Below are positions 1-8,177 of a stretch of DNA of 64,000 bases, piece after piece (the stretch's first letter is position 1; each line of letters opens with the position of its first letter). The stretch is from contig NZ_CP136920.1 in the NCBI RefSeq assembly GCF_033100135.1, positions 1,922,001-1,986,000 on the forward strand, in the 5' to 3' direction. This DNA comes from Rubellicoccus peritrichatus (GTDB lineage Bacteria; Verrucomicrobiota; Verrucomicrobiia; Opitutales; Cerasicoccaceae). The notes under the pieces were generated by a model. It saw only the letters and a list, made by a program, of their open reading frames with translations, had not been told where the DNA came from and ran no database searches. The translations under genes were made by a program, and so were the position numbers.

Positions 1-441
1 GGTTATTTCCTTGGTTTTGATATATCATCGAAAGCAAAATCCATTCGTGAACAGCGCCTTCAAAAGCAGGCGGACATTTTTTCCATCGAACGTATCGGGG
101 CTGGGATCTCAATGGCACTTGGACCGTGCCATACCACTATTGAAACAGTGGATGACGAGTTCTGGAAAAATATTATCCTCAAGCTCCTGCTTAATGCGCA
201 TTCGACTTTGATCATGGGCAGGCTTGAGCGTTACGAAGGTAACCTCATGACCTGGGTTAAGCCAAGTAACAACAAACTCATCGACCGCGCCATACGTTAC
301 ATCTGCCGACTCTTCGAACAGCGCCATGACACTCAGTTGGACTATCGTAAAGTTTGCTATAAGCTCTTTGATATTCGTGAGACACTTAAGCCTGATGAAC
401 CTATTGTCCTGAGAACGCTTGATGCATTGGAAAACCAATAG
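1..441 (+). CDS. C-terminal part of an unknown protein (5' end outside window)
   Basis: Frame 1 is open from the first base to a TAG at 439-441, so about 146 residues of a longer protein are visible and the start lies upstream. The visible part is polar and predicted helical, with a Glu/Lys/Arg-rich stretch near residues 12-25 and no membrane segment. An internal ATG at 112 could be taken for the start, but the reading frame continues upstream without a stop. I recognise no family motif. It ends ten bases before the end of the convergent DUF3634 gene. Confidence 0.5.
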   Translation, partial: GYFLGFDISSKAKSIREQRLQKQADIFSIERIGAGISMALGPCHTTIETVDDEFWKNIILKLLLNAHSTLIMGRLERYEGNLMTWVKPSNNKLIDRAIRYICRLFEQRHDTQLDYRKVCYKLFDIRETLKPDEPIVLRTLDALENQ

Positions 442-450
442 ACATTCAAT

Positions 451-729
451 TTAACGAAACTTTTGCTTATGGATGTGCCAGGTATTGAGCAGAGGCTGGC
501 GCATGTTCTTGGGGATTTCTTTTGAGAAAGCCAGAGTGATATTGTTGGACTGCCGGACTCCATAGATTGCCCCAGATTCGATCGCTTCGCTTTCCAGCTT
601 ATCCTTCAACGTGGATAAGAAAGGAGATGGTATTTTCTGAGAAGAATGCTGTCGGATTTCGCCTTGTCTGATTTCAATGACAAATGCGGTTCCAGGAAGA
701 AAACGACGAATTGTAGAGGCTATTTTCAT
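451..729 (-). CDS. DUF3634 family protein
   Basis: A 92-residue basic protein with no signal peptide. The order of elements fits the DUF3634 family as I remember it: a start with FVIEIRQGEIR, then a PSPFL motif near residue 35, a Gly-Ala-Ile-Tyr-Gly-Val turn, and a closing LAFSKEIPKNMRQPLLN segment. Function is unknown. The gene converges on the truncated gene at the window start. Its first codons and upstream region (699-766) recur almost unchanged at 2668-2735, where they are part of a broken relic, so this locus has been duplicated or rearranged. The start is the ATG at 727-729. Confidence 0.65.
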   Translation of the reverse strand: MKIASTIRRFLPGTAFVIEIRQGEIRQHSSQKIPSPFLSTLKDKLESEAIESGAIYGVRQSNNITLAFSKEIPKNMRQPLLNTWHIHKQKFR

Positions 730-1060
730 CTAGATCGTGGGATTCGTGAAAAAGATGTTTTCTGGATACATTGATCATTGGCACTGCCTTTTAAAGACAT
801 TTTTTTGCGACATCGCCTAAATCCGGACTATTGTTCTTTGTCATAGGAATGTGCGTCACGAAAATGCATCTCACTGGCAATGGGCCTGCGCTTGATGGAT
901 ATATCGTTACTCACTTTGAGGTGATATTGACGACCTTGCGAGAGATATGAGTTTCATTAAAAAACGTTTTGCGGTAAAATAACATATTTCTTGACTGATA
1001 GTCAAATACAGTTAAGCCTGCTACAATGCCGAACCATATGATTGATGGAGGATGGAAAAT
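730..1060. other. Divergent intergenic region
   Basis: This stretch of about 330 bases separates the divergently transcribed DUF3634 gene and sulfatase gene and must hold both promoters. I see no open reading frame worth calling. It contains an inverted repeat at 991-1005 and a TACAAT at 1022-1027 that could be a -10 element for the sulfatase, but no well-placed -35 element goes with it. Confidence 0.5.
991..1005. promoter_or_regulatory. Short perfect inverted repeat, possible operator
   Basis: The sequence TTGACT-GAT-AGTCAA is a perfect 6-bp inverted repeat with a 3-bp centre, about 55 bases before the sulfatase start. Its size and position would suit a repressor or activator site for a polysaccharide-responsive regulator. 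No regulator gene lies beside it, and a 6-bp dyad can arise by chance. Confidence 0.25.
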
Positions 1061-2611
1061 ATGAAAACAAGGCGAGCGTTTCTACGGGACAGCATGGCGG
1101 TTTCGGCCATGGCTGCCATTGGGCCAGCGTTTACTCGGGGAAAAGATAAAAAGCAGCCTAATTTGCTTTATGTTTTTCCAGACCAGTTTCGCCGGGAGGC
1201 GATGGGCTTTTGGCAAAATAGCGAATACTCGGGCGCCTTACGTACAACCACCGATCCAGTGTTTACACCGACGCTTGATAAGCTGGCGCAGGAGAGCATT
1301 GTCTTTACCCAGGCGGTTAGCACATGCCCAGTCTGTAGTCCGCATCGCGCCATGCTGATGTCTGGCATGTATCCCTGGCAAAACGGTGTAGTCAATAATT
1401 GCCATAAGAGTCGATCAGACAGTCTCCGTCATGACATTGAGTGTTTTACGGATGTACTGATGAACGCAGGTTATGAGACTGCCTATATTGGGAAAACTCA
1501 TTGGGAGCGAAATGAACCTCTTTTTGATAAGATGGGCAACTATGTCGGTTCGACAACAGCGCCTGGTGGAAATTATATGAATGATTACGACACCTATATT
1601 CCCGAGGGCGGTGGCCGCCACGGGAACGGTTATTGGTTTCAGTGTGTGAAGGATGTGCACAAGGATCCGCGAGTGTATTCCAGTGATTCTTCTCGGGTAG
1701 GTGGCAAGAGAGATGGCGAACAGTATCGGCCGAAAATCTATTCACCGCAGCTAGAGGCTGATGTATTAATTGACTACATCGGCAATGAGCAGGGCCAGCG
1801 AGATTCAGCTAAACCTTTCTGTGCAGTCTGGTCGCCGAACCCGCCTCACAATCCATATGATGCAGTCAAGGATTGTGATGAAGAGGCTTACCATGAGCAT
1901 TACGAAGGTAGAGATGATCTTTTGAATCGTCCGAATGTCGAAGTGGATGAAAAAAGCGAAGCGTTGGCAAAAAAACGAGCCCCGTTTTACTTTGCTAATG
2001 TAACAGGTGTGGACAAGCAGCTTGCTCGGATATTAGAGGCACTGGAAGCATCAGGAGAGGCGGATAACACTATTGTCGTATTCACCTCCGATCATGGTGA
2101 GATGATGGGCAGCCAGGGCAAATTTGGTAAGTTAGTCATCTACGAAGAATCTTTTTGTGTGCCGTTTATGATTCGGTTGCCTGATCAAATGGAGAACCGC
2201 TTGGAAGACCTTATGATTTCTTCTGTCGATATCATGCCAACTGTGCTTGGGTTGATGGGCCTGGGAGATCGGATACCGGATACAGTCGAAGGAAGCGATT
2301 TCTCGAGGGAGTTGATTTCGGACGACTGGTCGGAGCGGCCTAAACCTCAGTCGGCACTGTTCCTTGGTTACAACAACAAATCCAAGGGAGTGCGCACCGA
2401 ACGCTACTCATTTCAAATTGGAGAGGATCGAACCCAGCTGCTGTTTGATAACGAAAAAGACCCCTACCAGATGAACCCGATTGCGCTGGAGGATATACCG
2501 AAAGCCGAATCGGATTTTCTCCTTCAGGAATTGGGCAAATGGCTTAAGGAATCGAATGATCCGTGGTACCGGGAACTCAAATTTAAAGAGACTCTTCAAT
2601 ATCCTGCATGA
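1061..2611 (+). CDS. Formylglycine-dependent sulfatase (family S1), exported
   Basis: A 516-residue type I sulfatase that hydrolyses sulfate esters, probably on a polysaccharide. The signature Cys-Ser-Pro-His-Arg lies at residues 92-96, so Cys92 is the residue matured to formylglycine. Metal-binding segments are the FPDQFR motif near residue 33 and TSDHGEMMG near residue 345. The N-terminus has a twin-arginine-like TRRAFLR followed by a hydrophobic stretch, suggesting Tat export. I chose the ATG at 1061 because the strong Shine-Dalgarno GGAGG at 1047-1051 fits it; the ATG at 1052 would overlap that site. No sulfatase-maturating enzyme is in the window. The GH20 gene at 5.8 kb may be a functional partner, but the substrate cannot be read from sequence. 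Confidence 0.9.
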   Translation: MKTRRAFLRDSMAVSAMAAIGPAFTRGKDKKQPNLLYVFPDQFRREAMGFWQNSEYSGALRTTTDPVFTPTLDKLAQESIVFTQAVSTCPVCSPHRAMLMSGMYPWQNGVVNNCHKSRSDSLRHDIECFTDVLMNAGYETAYIGKTHWERNEPLFDKMGNYVGSTTAPGGNYMNDYDTYIPEGGGRHGNGYWFQCVKDVHKDPRVYSSDSSRVGGKRDGEQYRPKIYSPQLEADVLIDYIGNEQGQRDSAKPFCAVWSPNPPHNPYDAVKDCDEEAYHEHYEGRDDLLNRPNVEVDEKSEALAKKRAPFYFANVTGVDKQLARILEALEASGEADNTIVVFTSDHGEMMGSQGKFGKLVIYEESFCVPFMIRLPDQMENRLEDLMISSVDIMPTVLGLMGLGDRIPDTVEGSDFSRELISDDWSERPKPQSALFLGYNNKSKGVRTERYSFQIGEDRTQLLFDNEKDPYQMNPIALEDIPKAESDFLLQELGKWLKESNDPWYRELKFKETLQYPA

Positions 2612-2624
2612 AGTTTTTGTTATG

Positions 2625-2740
2625 GTGTGCTCTCAGTGCATTTCTTGATGCTTTGTCTACCAGTGAGAAAACTACGAATTGTAGTAGCTGTTTTCATCTA
2701 GATAGTGAGATTCGTGAAAAAGATGTTTCGTCTGCGCTTT
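2625..2740 (-). pseudogene. Chimeric relic of the RNase H and DUF3634 genes
   Basis: This non-coding stretch joins two recognisable fragments. Bases 2630-2669 match 3264-3303, the 3' coding part of the RNase H-fold gene, with few differences. Directly after, 2668-2735 match 699-766, the first codons and upstream region of the DUF3634 gene, including its CTAGAT box and the run GTGAAAAAGATGTTT. Both fragments are in the orientation of their intact genes. It looks like the scar of a deletion between duplicated copies of a longer block. Confidence 0.65.
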
Positions 2741-2779
2741 GAAGGATTCTGAGCAGTAGTTGCGGACCTGTGCTTTTGG

Positions 2780-3142
2780 TCACTCTTCTATTCGTGAATT
2801 GGGTTTGAGAATCAGGACAATACCTTCCAGTAATTTGAGTAATCCATAAACCCCGGGTATCAGTGTTATGGCGAGGATTTTAAAATGTATGACTCGAAGG
2901 AAGAAATAACCAACGCAGAGATAAGAAATTGGAATTAATAATAGTAAGCTTCCTGTCACAATTTTTTGCACTGCAACACCCCTGGCATGATTATTTCTTT
3001 CGCTTATAAATGTCTTTATTAATCCATCCGCTTGCAGTTCGTTGATTCCCTCACATTGCATTAGGAATTGCTTTACGGATTCTGGCTTCTCTCCCCAGAT
3101 TATTTTGGATTTTGCCTCTTGTATATGTTGTTGTGTATCCAT
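2780..3142 (-). CDS. Small membrane protein of unknown function
   Basis: A 120-residue protein. The first half is polar and helical and has the spacing of a common pattern in small bacterial membrane proteins (Ile-x-x-Gly-x-x-x-x-x-Val-x-x-x-Leu-x-x-x-Gly, then an Arg-rich helix). Two hydrophobic segments follow, near residues 65-87 and 90-110. The frame is open further upstream to a TTG at 3226, but the ATG at 3142 is the better start. It lies 87 bases downstream of the RNase H-fold gene on the same strand and may be the last gene of that unit. No function can be assigned. Confidence 0.55.
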   Translation of the reverse strand: MDTQQHIQEAKSKIIWGEKPESVKQFLMQCEGINELQADGLIKTFISERNNHARGVAVQKIVTGSLLLLIPISYLCVGYFFLRVIHFKILAITLIPGVYGLLKLLEGIVLILKPNSRIEE

Positions 3143-3229
3143 GATTGGAATGAATGGCGATTGTTTTGAATATGGAATTCTATATACTAAATTACAGTAT
3201 ATCTGGGGAATTCGCGTGGGATTCAAGAT

Positions 3230-3727
3230 CTAAAACTTAGCTGATCCGCTGCTGCTCGTTTTGTTTGCCCTCAGAGCATTTCTTGATGCCTTATCCACGA
3301 GTGAGAAAAGTCTGTCGATCCGGTTCTTTAGTTTTGATGGTAGATGGCCGGTTACTTTAAGGAAATTACAATCGACCTGATCAATCATATTGAAGAACTC
3401 CTGATACAACTCATAGTTATTGAGGCGCTTATTGTTTTTTGAGTAATAATTGTTTTGCTCAAGTCGATGACGACGTCCCGGCAGGCCAACGATGTTTTGC
3501 GAATCTGTGTAAACTGTGACTGAGCTTGTCAGAGGCTTGATTTCCTTCAGTGCCCAAAGCAGTGTTTGTAACTCCAGTTTGGTTGATGAAGTATGTTCGA
3601 ATCTCTTTAGCTTGATCTCTGCGTCAGCTGGATTCAATGAGAGGTCATTCACTACGAAATAGGCGCCGTAGCCGATCTTTCGTTGCGTGTTGACACTTCC
3701 ATCACTGAATAAAATCAAGTTATTCAT
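3230..3727 (-). CDS. RNase H-fold protein, RnhA-like
   Basis: A 165-residue protein with an RNase HI-type core: an FSDGS strand with Asp9, a KLELQTLLWAL helix with Glu52, a VYTDSQ strand with Asp75, and a VTGH motif followed by a last acidic position in LVDKASR. These are the four acidic residues and the His loop expected of an active enzyme, which would cut RNA in RNA-DNA hybrids. It is divergent from housekeeping RnhA, so a specialised role is possible. It starts inside the upstream membrane-protein gene (8-bp overlap), which implies translational coupling. A fragment of its 3' part recurs in the relic at 2.6 kb. Confidence 0.75.
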   Translation of the reverse strand: MNNLILFSDGSVNTQRKIGYGAYFVVNDLSLNPADAEIKLKRFEHTSSTKLELQTLLWALKEIKPLTSSVTVYTDSQNIVGLPGRRHRLEQNNYYSKNNKRLNNYELYQEFFNMIDQVDCNFLKVTGHLPSKLKNRIDRLFSLVDKASRNALRANKTSSSGSAKF

Positions 3728-4418
3728 TCACGTCCTGAGGTGACTGCTGGGGATCGCTTTTATGCTTCTGCTCATTGTCGATTTTGGTGACTTTATAAGC
3801 GATGCCATGTTTGTCGCGATAAGTGCCATCCTGGTTTTTTATAAGAGTTAATGCTGCTATGATCTCATGGGGCTTCTTATCCATCTTCATTAGAATGGGT
3901 ATGACGAGGGTTAACAGAACTACTACAATGGAAACCACGGATAATAGCTTATAGTATCCACTGTGGTCGACCTCGCTCCATACGGCTCCCACAATTTGAA
4001 GGGCTAAGACAGCAATGCTGATTGAGGACACGATCTGTATCCACTTATGGCTGTCGTCAAGATCGGGCATTATCAGGAGAAAGGCATGGGCGAATCCTAT
4101 GCCGAATACGATAAAAGTGATCGTGCTTTTCCAGTAGGCTTCCTGATCGAGCTCAAGCCATACACCGGTAATCACTAAAATAGCTGAGATTGCAGCAAAG
4201 CTTATCCCGATGCTGCCAAATACGCGGCTTTTCTTTTTCTCAATAAATGCTGCACATGACATTGCACAAATGCTGGCAGATGATATCGTAAATGTCGTTG
4301 CCAGGATCTTAAGCTGGAGTTTGCCAAAATCACCACTGAGGACAGAGATGATTGCGACCAGAGCGGTGAGGCTCAGGAATCCGATAAATAGCAGAAGGAA
4401 TACTTTTCGTGCTTTCAT
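3720..4418 (-). CDS. Multi-spanning membrane protein of unknown function
   Basis: A 232-residue protein with about six hydrophobic segments in residues 5-200, then a polar tail of about 45 residues with an NQDGTYRDKHGIAYKV stretch and many Lys and Gln. There is no signal peptide and no family motif I recognise. It overlaps the upstream endonuclease/exonuclease/phosphatase-family gene by 4 bp (ATGA type) and the downstream RNase H-fold gene by 8 bp, so the three are almost certainly co-translated. The start is the ATG at 4416-4418. Confidence 0.65.
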   Translation of the reverse strand: MKARKVFLLLFIGFLSLTALVAIISVLSGDFGKLQLKILATTFTISSASICAMSCAAFIEKKKSRVFGSIGISFAAISAILVITGVWLELDQEAYWKSTITFIVFGIGFAHAFLLIMPDLDDSHKWIQIVSSISIAVLALQIVGAVWSEVDHSGYYKLLSVVSIVVVLLTLVIPILMKMDKKPHEIIAALTLIKNQDGTYRDKHGIAYKVTKIDNEQKHKSDPQQSPQDVNE

Positions 4419-5374
4419 GGTTCTTTGATGGGTTTTTGATCAATAGAGAAGTCAACGATTATTGAATAATGATCCGATCCGGCACTGCCTCCAATCTTTT
4501 TATCGGTGACGAATATATCAGGAGAATGGAGGAAATGATCGAGTGGAATGAGCAATAGAGGGCTTTTGCTGGGCCATGTTGCTTGCACTCCACGGCCTTG
4601 TGAGCTGTCAATCAGTTTGCTCTGATTAAGGAGCTGTTTGAAGTAGTAATTCCATGGTGTGGTATTGAGGTCACCAATTAGAATTACTGGTTGGTTCTGT
4701 GGAATGTAGTTTGCCAGTTCCTCAAGCTGGTTGTTACGCCACTGCGAATAGGCAGCACCTGCTGGTGGTGGCGGATGCGTTGCAATGATTTGAATGGCGC
4801 CATGCTCCGTTTCTACCGTCGCAAGAATGCTCGGTACTTCCGCATCGCCTATGTAAGCAATTTCCGATTCAACGATTGGTAATTTGCTGAAGAGGCCAAT
4901 GCCGAAGTTATCACTTCTGGGTTTCACCTTGGAATTCGGATATGCCACTTTGAATTGCTCCAGGTCGCGCACCCACTTCGCATTGATTTCTTGTAGAACC
5001 AGAATGTCAGGATTGACTTCCGTGATGAGTTGCCTGACGCGCTCTACGTCACCAAAGCGAGTATTCACATTGAGGAGCATTGCTCTTATCGATGGACCAG
5101 AATTCTCCGGAAGTGCTCGATTGCCAAAGTAAAGCGGAGCGATAACGGCAAGGTTTACTAAGGCGAATGAAGTGAAGATTGCCGCCGTTTTGTAGTGCTT
5201 CGCCAATATAAGTGGCACCCCAATCAGAGCCAGGCTGATTGCATATTGAACCCGAAAGTGGGAGAACAAATCGAAAAACCAGAAGAACCTTCCAAAGAAG
5301 CCAAATACAGTTGAAAGGCATACGATGGTGCCTCCTGCAATGAGTAGGTATCGTGGTCGCAAAATTGAAGCCAT
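4415..5374 (-). CDS. Membrane-anchored endonuclease/exonuclease/phosphatase family protein
   Basis: A 319-residue protein. Residues 1-90 hold three hydrophobic segments; the rest is an endonuclease/exonuclease/phosphatase (DNase I-like) domain placed outside the cytoplasmic membrane by the predicted topology. Family motifs appear in order: MLLNVN, LQEIN with the metal-binding Glu, THPPPP, GDLNTTPW, LDHFLH and GSDHYSI with the catalytic Asp-His. Substrates in this superfamily range from DNA to phospholipids, so the target is unknown. The open frame begins at a TTG at 5377, but an ATG follows directly at 5374. It lies 13 bases after a 54-codon membrane ORF and overlaps the next gene. Confidence 0.85.
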   Translation of the reverse strand: MASILRPRYLLIAGGTIVCLSTVFGFFGRFFWFFDLFSHFRVQYAISLALIGVPLILAKHYKTAAIFTSFALVNLAVIAPLYFGNRALPENSGPSIRAMLLNVNTRFGDVERVRQLITEVNPDILVLQEINAKWVRDLEQFKVAYPNSKVKPRSDNFGIGLFSKLPIVESEIAYIGDAEVPSILATVETEHGAIQIIATHPPPPAGAAYSQWRNNQLEELANYIPQNQPVILIGDLNTTPWNYYFKQLLNQSKLIDSSQGRGVQATWPSKSPLLLIPLDHFLHSPDIFVTDKKIGGSAGSDHYSIIVDFSIDQKPIKEP

Positions 5375-5387
5375 CAATCGGGCTTAC

Positions 5388-5552
5388 TTATTGCTTATCT
5401 TTAAAGTTCGCCCAGTCGTCACTGAACCCTTTATTTGCCTTGTAGCGTTCATAGTCTACCTGGCTGAGGAAAAACCATTTCCTCTTGTGGGCGTAAAAGA
5501 GAAATCCGATGGATGCGGTTAGGATTAGAATGAACAGTATGCTATTTGTCAT
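5388..5552 (-). CDS. Very small single-pass membrane protein
   Basis: A 54-residue ORF running from the ATG at 5552 to the TAA at 5388-5390. Residues 4-21 are a hydrophobic helix, followed by a basic His-Lys-Arg-Lys-Trp junction and a polar Tyr- and Asp-rich tail ending in DDWANFKDKQ. Inside-out charge distribution suggests a cytoplasmic tail. It sits 13 bases upstream of the endonuclease/exonuclease/phosphatase-family gene in the same orientation, consistent with the first gene of that operon. There is no clear ribosome binding site, which is common for genes in this window. Confidence 0.55.
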   Translation of the reverse strand: MTNSILFILILTASIGFLFYAHKRKWFFLSQVDYERYKANKGFSDDWANFKDKQ

Positions 5553-5764
5553 GTTGAGTTGGCGTTAGTGATTTATCATATCTAAGTATAACTTCGTTTG
5601 CGCAAAGTTCACTCTCATTTCTTTAGTATTTTATGGTTTCTATGACATGGGCTTTTTTGCAAGGTTTCGGGTTTACACTATTTTCTTTTACAAAATCTGG
5701 CTGATTCGTCATTGCCAGATGGCTAAGATTGCCCCATCGACTACTTTATCAATTTAGTTTCATC

Positions 5765-7447
5765 ATGATTCTCGTCCCACAACCCAAGAAAATCTCCGAA
5801 AGAAAGGGCCGTTTTGCGGGCTCTGTTTCTTCAGTAAAGCGAACCACTAAGTCCGGTATGGGTAAGGAAGCTTATCGGCTCGAGGTTCACTCGGATGGTA
5901 TTGAGATCGTGGCAGGCGGTAAGGCTGGTGCCTTTTATGCTGATAAGACACTTCAACAGATCAAGAAGCAGTCTCGGGATGGTATCCCTTGTCTGAAGAT
6001 CGAAGATAAGCCTGACTTCGCAGAGCGGGCCTTCATGCTGGATGTGAGTCGTTGCAAGGTGCCTACGATGGATTCGCTGCGCCGGCTGGTCGATTTATTG
6101 GCAGACCTGAAGTTCAACCAGTTGCAGCTCTATATGGAGCATACATTTGCTTATGCAGGGCATGAAATTGTCTGGGGTGATGCATCGCCTTTGACTGGTG
6201 ACGATATCGAGGAGTTGGATGCTTATTGTAAGAAGCGCTTTATCGAGCTGGTTCCGAACCAGAACTCCTTTGGGCATATGGAGCGCTGGCTGCGCCACCC
6301 TGAGTATCAAGGCATGGCGGAATGTCCGGATGGGTTTATTCATCCACTGACTGGAGATAAGATTCCCTTTGGCTCCACTTTGAAGCCGGATGAGCAGAGC
6401 CTGAGTTTTCTGGAAGAACTTTACCGGGATTTGCTCCCGCATTTTTCGAGTCAGAAACTGCATGCCGGTTGTGATGAAACCTGGGAGTTAGGCACGGGTT
6501 GGAGCGAGCCTGTTGCCAAGGCTGAAGGGGTGGAGACGGTTTACCTGCGGTTTTTAAACCGTGTCAATCAGTTGGTGCAAAATCAGGGAAAGCAAATGCT
6601 TTTTTGGGCCGATGGTCTGATCAAACATCCGGAGTTGATTGCAAAAGCGCCGGAAGGGGCTTTGCCCGTAGTTTGGGGATATGAGCCCGCTCATCCTTTT
6701 GATCTGCAGTGCGGTTTCTTTGAAGAGGTCGATATCCCGTTTTATGTTGCACCAGGGGATTCGACTTGGAACAGCTTTTCCGGGAGACTCAATAATGCAG
6801 AGCATAATTTGATTACGGCGGCAAGGCATGGACATCGCCATGGAGCCCGCGGTTTGATTCACACACATTGGGGAGATAACGGGCATCCGCAGACATGGAT
6901 TACCATGCTGCCAGGATTGTTGATTGCTTCTGCCGTTTCATGGAATGCCAGTGAGCCGCCGCCACCGCTTGCCAGTGCTTTGGATAAATTGATATTTCGC
7001 GATGAGTCTTCGCTTGGCTCGGCGCTCTGTGAGTTGGCAGGTATTGATGCGGACATCCCTGTCGCGCGTCCAAATCGTAGTTTTCTTTTCGATAGTTTTT
7101 TCCAGGATGCCAAAGAGCTGAAGCCTCGCCTTGACGAGATTACTGAAGAAGCCATTTATGCTGCAACAGATAGACTCGATGGTATTGTGGATGGCATAAA
7201 TGATGCGCGGCCCAAAGCCGATGATGGCGCATGGCTGATTGATGAGCTGCAACTTGCCCATGATATGTGTTCGCTGGGGCTTGGAAGATTGATCGCTTTA
7301 AAGCATGGGCGAAACCTTAATTCACTTCGCCCAAGCATGATCGAACTGATTGGGCGTTATGAAGAAATCTGGCTGCGCCGTAATCGTCCCGGTGGCCTGC
7401 ATGAAAGTTCCGAGCGTTTGAGGAATGTGCTTCGGACATTGTCATGA
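5765..7447 (+). CDS. GH20-type beta-N-acetylhexosaminidase-like glycoside hydrolase
   Basis: A 560-residue enzyme with a GH20 layout: a small N-terminal domain (residues 1-85) starting with the typical VPQPKKI strand, then a TIM barrel from about residue 90. The barrel opens with FMLDVSRCKVP and has the paired acids in HAGCDETWELG, with Asp237-Glu238 as polarising residue and general acid for substrate-assisted release of N-acetylhexosamine. The His-Ala-Gly-Cys before Asp-Glu differs from the usual His-x-Gly-Gly. No signal peptide is seen, so it may act in the cytoplasm on imported oligosaccharides. The frame opens at a TTG at 5729, but the ATG at 5765 gives the family N-terminus. Confidence 0.85.
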   Translation: MILVPQPKKISERKGRFAGSVSSVKRTTKSGMGKEAYRLEVHSDGIEIVAGGKAGAFYADKTLQQIKKQSRDGIPCLKIEDKPDFAERAFMLDVSRCKVPTMDSLRRLVDLLADLKFNQLQLYMEHTFAYAGHEIVWGDASPLTGDDIEELDAYCKKRFIELVPNQNSFGHMERWLRHPEYQGMAECPDGFIHPLTGDKIPFGSTLKPDEQSLSFLEELYRDLLPHFSSQKLHAGCDETWELGTGWSEPVAKAEGVETVYLRFLNRVNQLVQNQGKQMLFWADGLIKHPELIAKAPEGALPVVWGYEPAHPFDLQCGFFEEVDIPFYVAPGDSTWNSFSGRLNNAEHNLITAARHGHRHGARGLIHTHWGDNGHPQTWITMLPGLLIASAVSWNASEPPPPLASALDKLIFRDESSLGSALCELAGIDADIPVARPNRSFLFDSFFQDAKELKPRLDEITEEAIYAATDRLDGIVDGINDARPKADDGAWLIDELQLAHDMCSLGLGRLIALKHGRNLNSLRPSMIELIGRYEEIWLRRNRPGGLHESSERLRNVLRTLS

Positions 7448-7474
7448 TTGAATTGTATTTAAATCAATCCGATT

Positions 7475-8155
7475 TTACTGGCAAAGCATTTCTCCGAACT
7501 CACCGCCACTTGCAATCATCCGCCAGGAAATAATAGCGGCTGCAATCAGGGCCAGACTGCCTTGAATCCAGCGGAGTATGTTGGGTGAAATTTGTTTGCG
7601 GTAATGCAGAAATGCCGCTTGCCCAATCCATAGCAACGGTATCGTCCCCAGGGCAAACCCGAGAGCCAGCTCTGCGCCAAGGATTGGAGATCCGGAAAAG
7701 AGGCAAAGTAGGAGAATCAGATATAATGGACCACAAGGCAGGAGTGGAGTTATCAGCCCGAGCCCTGCACCAAGCGATGCGCCGGACATCTCCCTGAGTC
7801 GGTTTGTTAGCTTGTGATAGAAGCGATTCCACGCTGCTGGTTTGGGCAGATAGCGGTCCAGCCTGAGACCTATCATGACCAGGACTGTAACCATGACCCA
7901 GGGGAGAATCCTGGCCGGTGTGGATTGGAGCAGCTCAACGACTTTACTCCCGAGAGCACCCATGATCGCCCCAAGCACCGTATAAGTGAGTGCGCGTGTT
8001 CCGTGGTAAAGTGCAAGGTTCGTGCTGGTGGTTCCGCCTTTACCCATTGGGATGACGGCGCAGCCGATTGGTCCGCACATGCCCACGCAATGCGGGCTTG
8101 TTGCCAGCCCGGCCATAAACGCTGTGAGCGCTCCAGTGATGGCTTGGAATTCCAT
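7475..8155 (-). CDS. TauE/SafE-like sulfite exporter family membrane protein
   Basis: A 226-residue protein with six to seven hydrophobic segments. The first helix holds SPHCVGMCGP, the Cys-x-x-x-Cys motif of the branch of this superfamily often linked to cytochrome oxidase or copper handling. A second half-repeat carries TPLLPCGPLY with a matching Cys-Gly-Pro. Likely role: transport of a small anion, metal or reducing equivalents across the inner membrane. No cytochrome oxidase genes are in the window, so the usual context is missing. It lies 22 bases downstream of aroQ on the same strand. Confidence 0.75.
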   Translation of the reverse strand: MEFQAITGALTAFMAGLATSPHCVGMCGPIGCAVIPMGKGGTTSTNLALYHGTRALTYTVLGAIMGALGSKVVELLQSTPARILPWVMVTVLVMIGLRLDRYLPKPAAWNRFYHKLTNRLREMSGASLGAGLGLITPLLPCGPLYLILLLCLFSGSPILGAELALGFALGTIPLLWIGQAAFLHYRKQISPNILRWIQGSLALIAAAIISWRMIASGGEFGEMLCQ

Positions 8156-8177
8156 GCCTTGCGGCCTATTTCAATGT

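Noticed and set aside
5729-5764. TTG start of the GH20 gene with a hydrophobic leader
   Set aside because: The 12-residue leader is too short and lacks a cleavage site, while the ATG at 5765 gives the normal family start.
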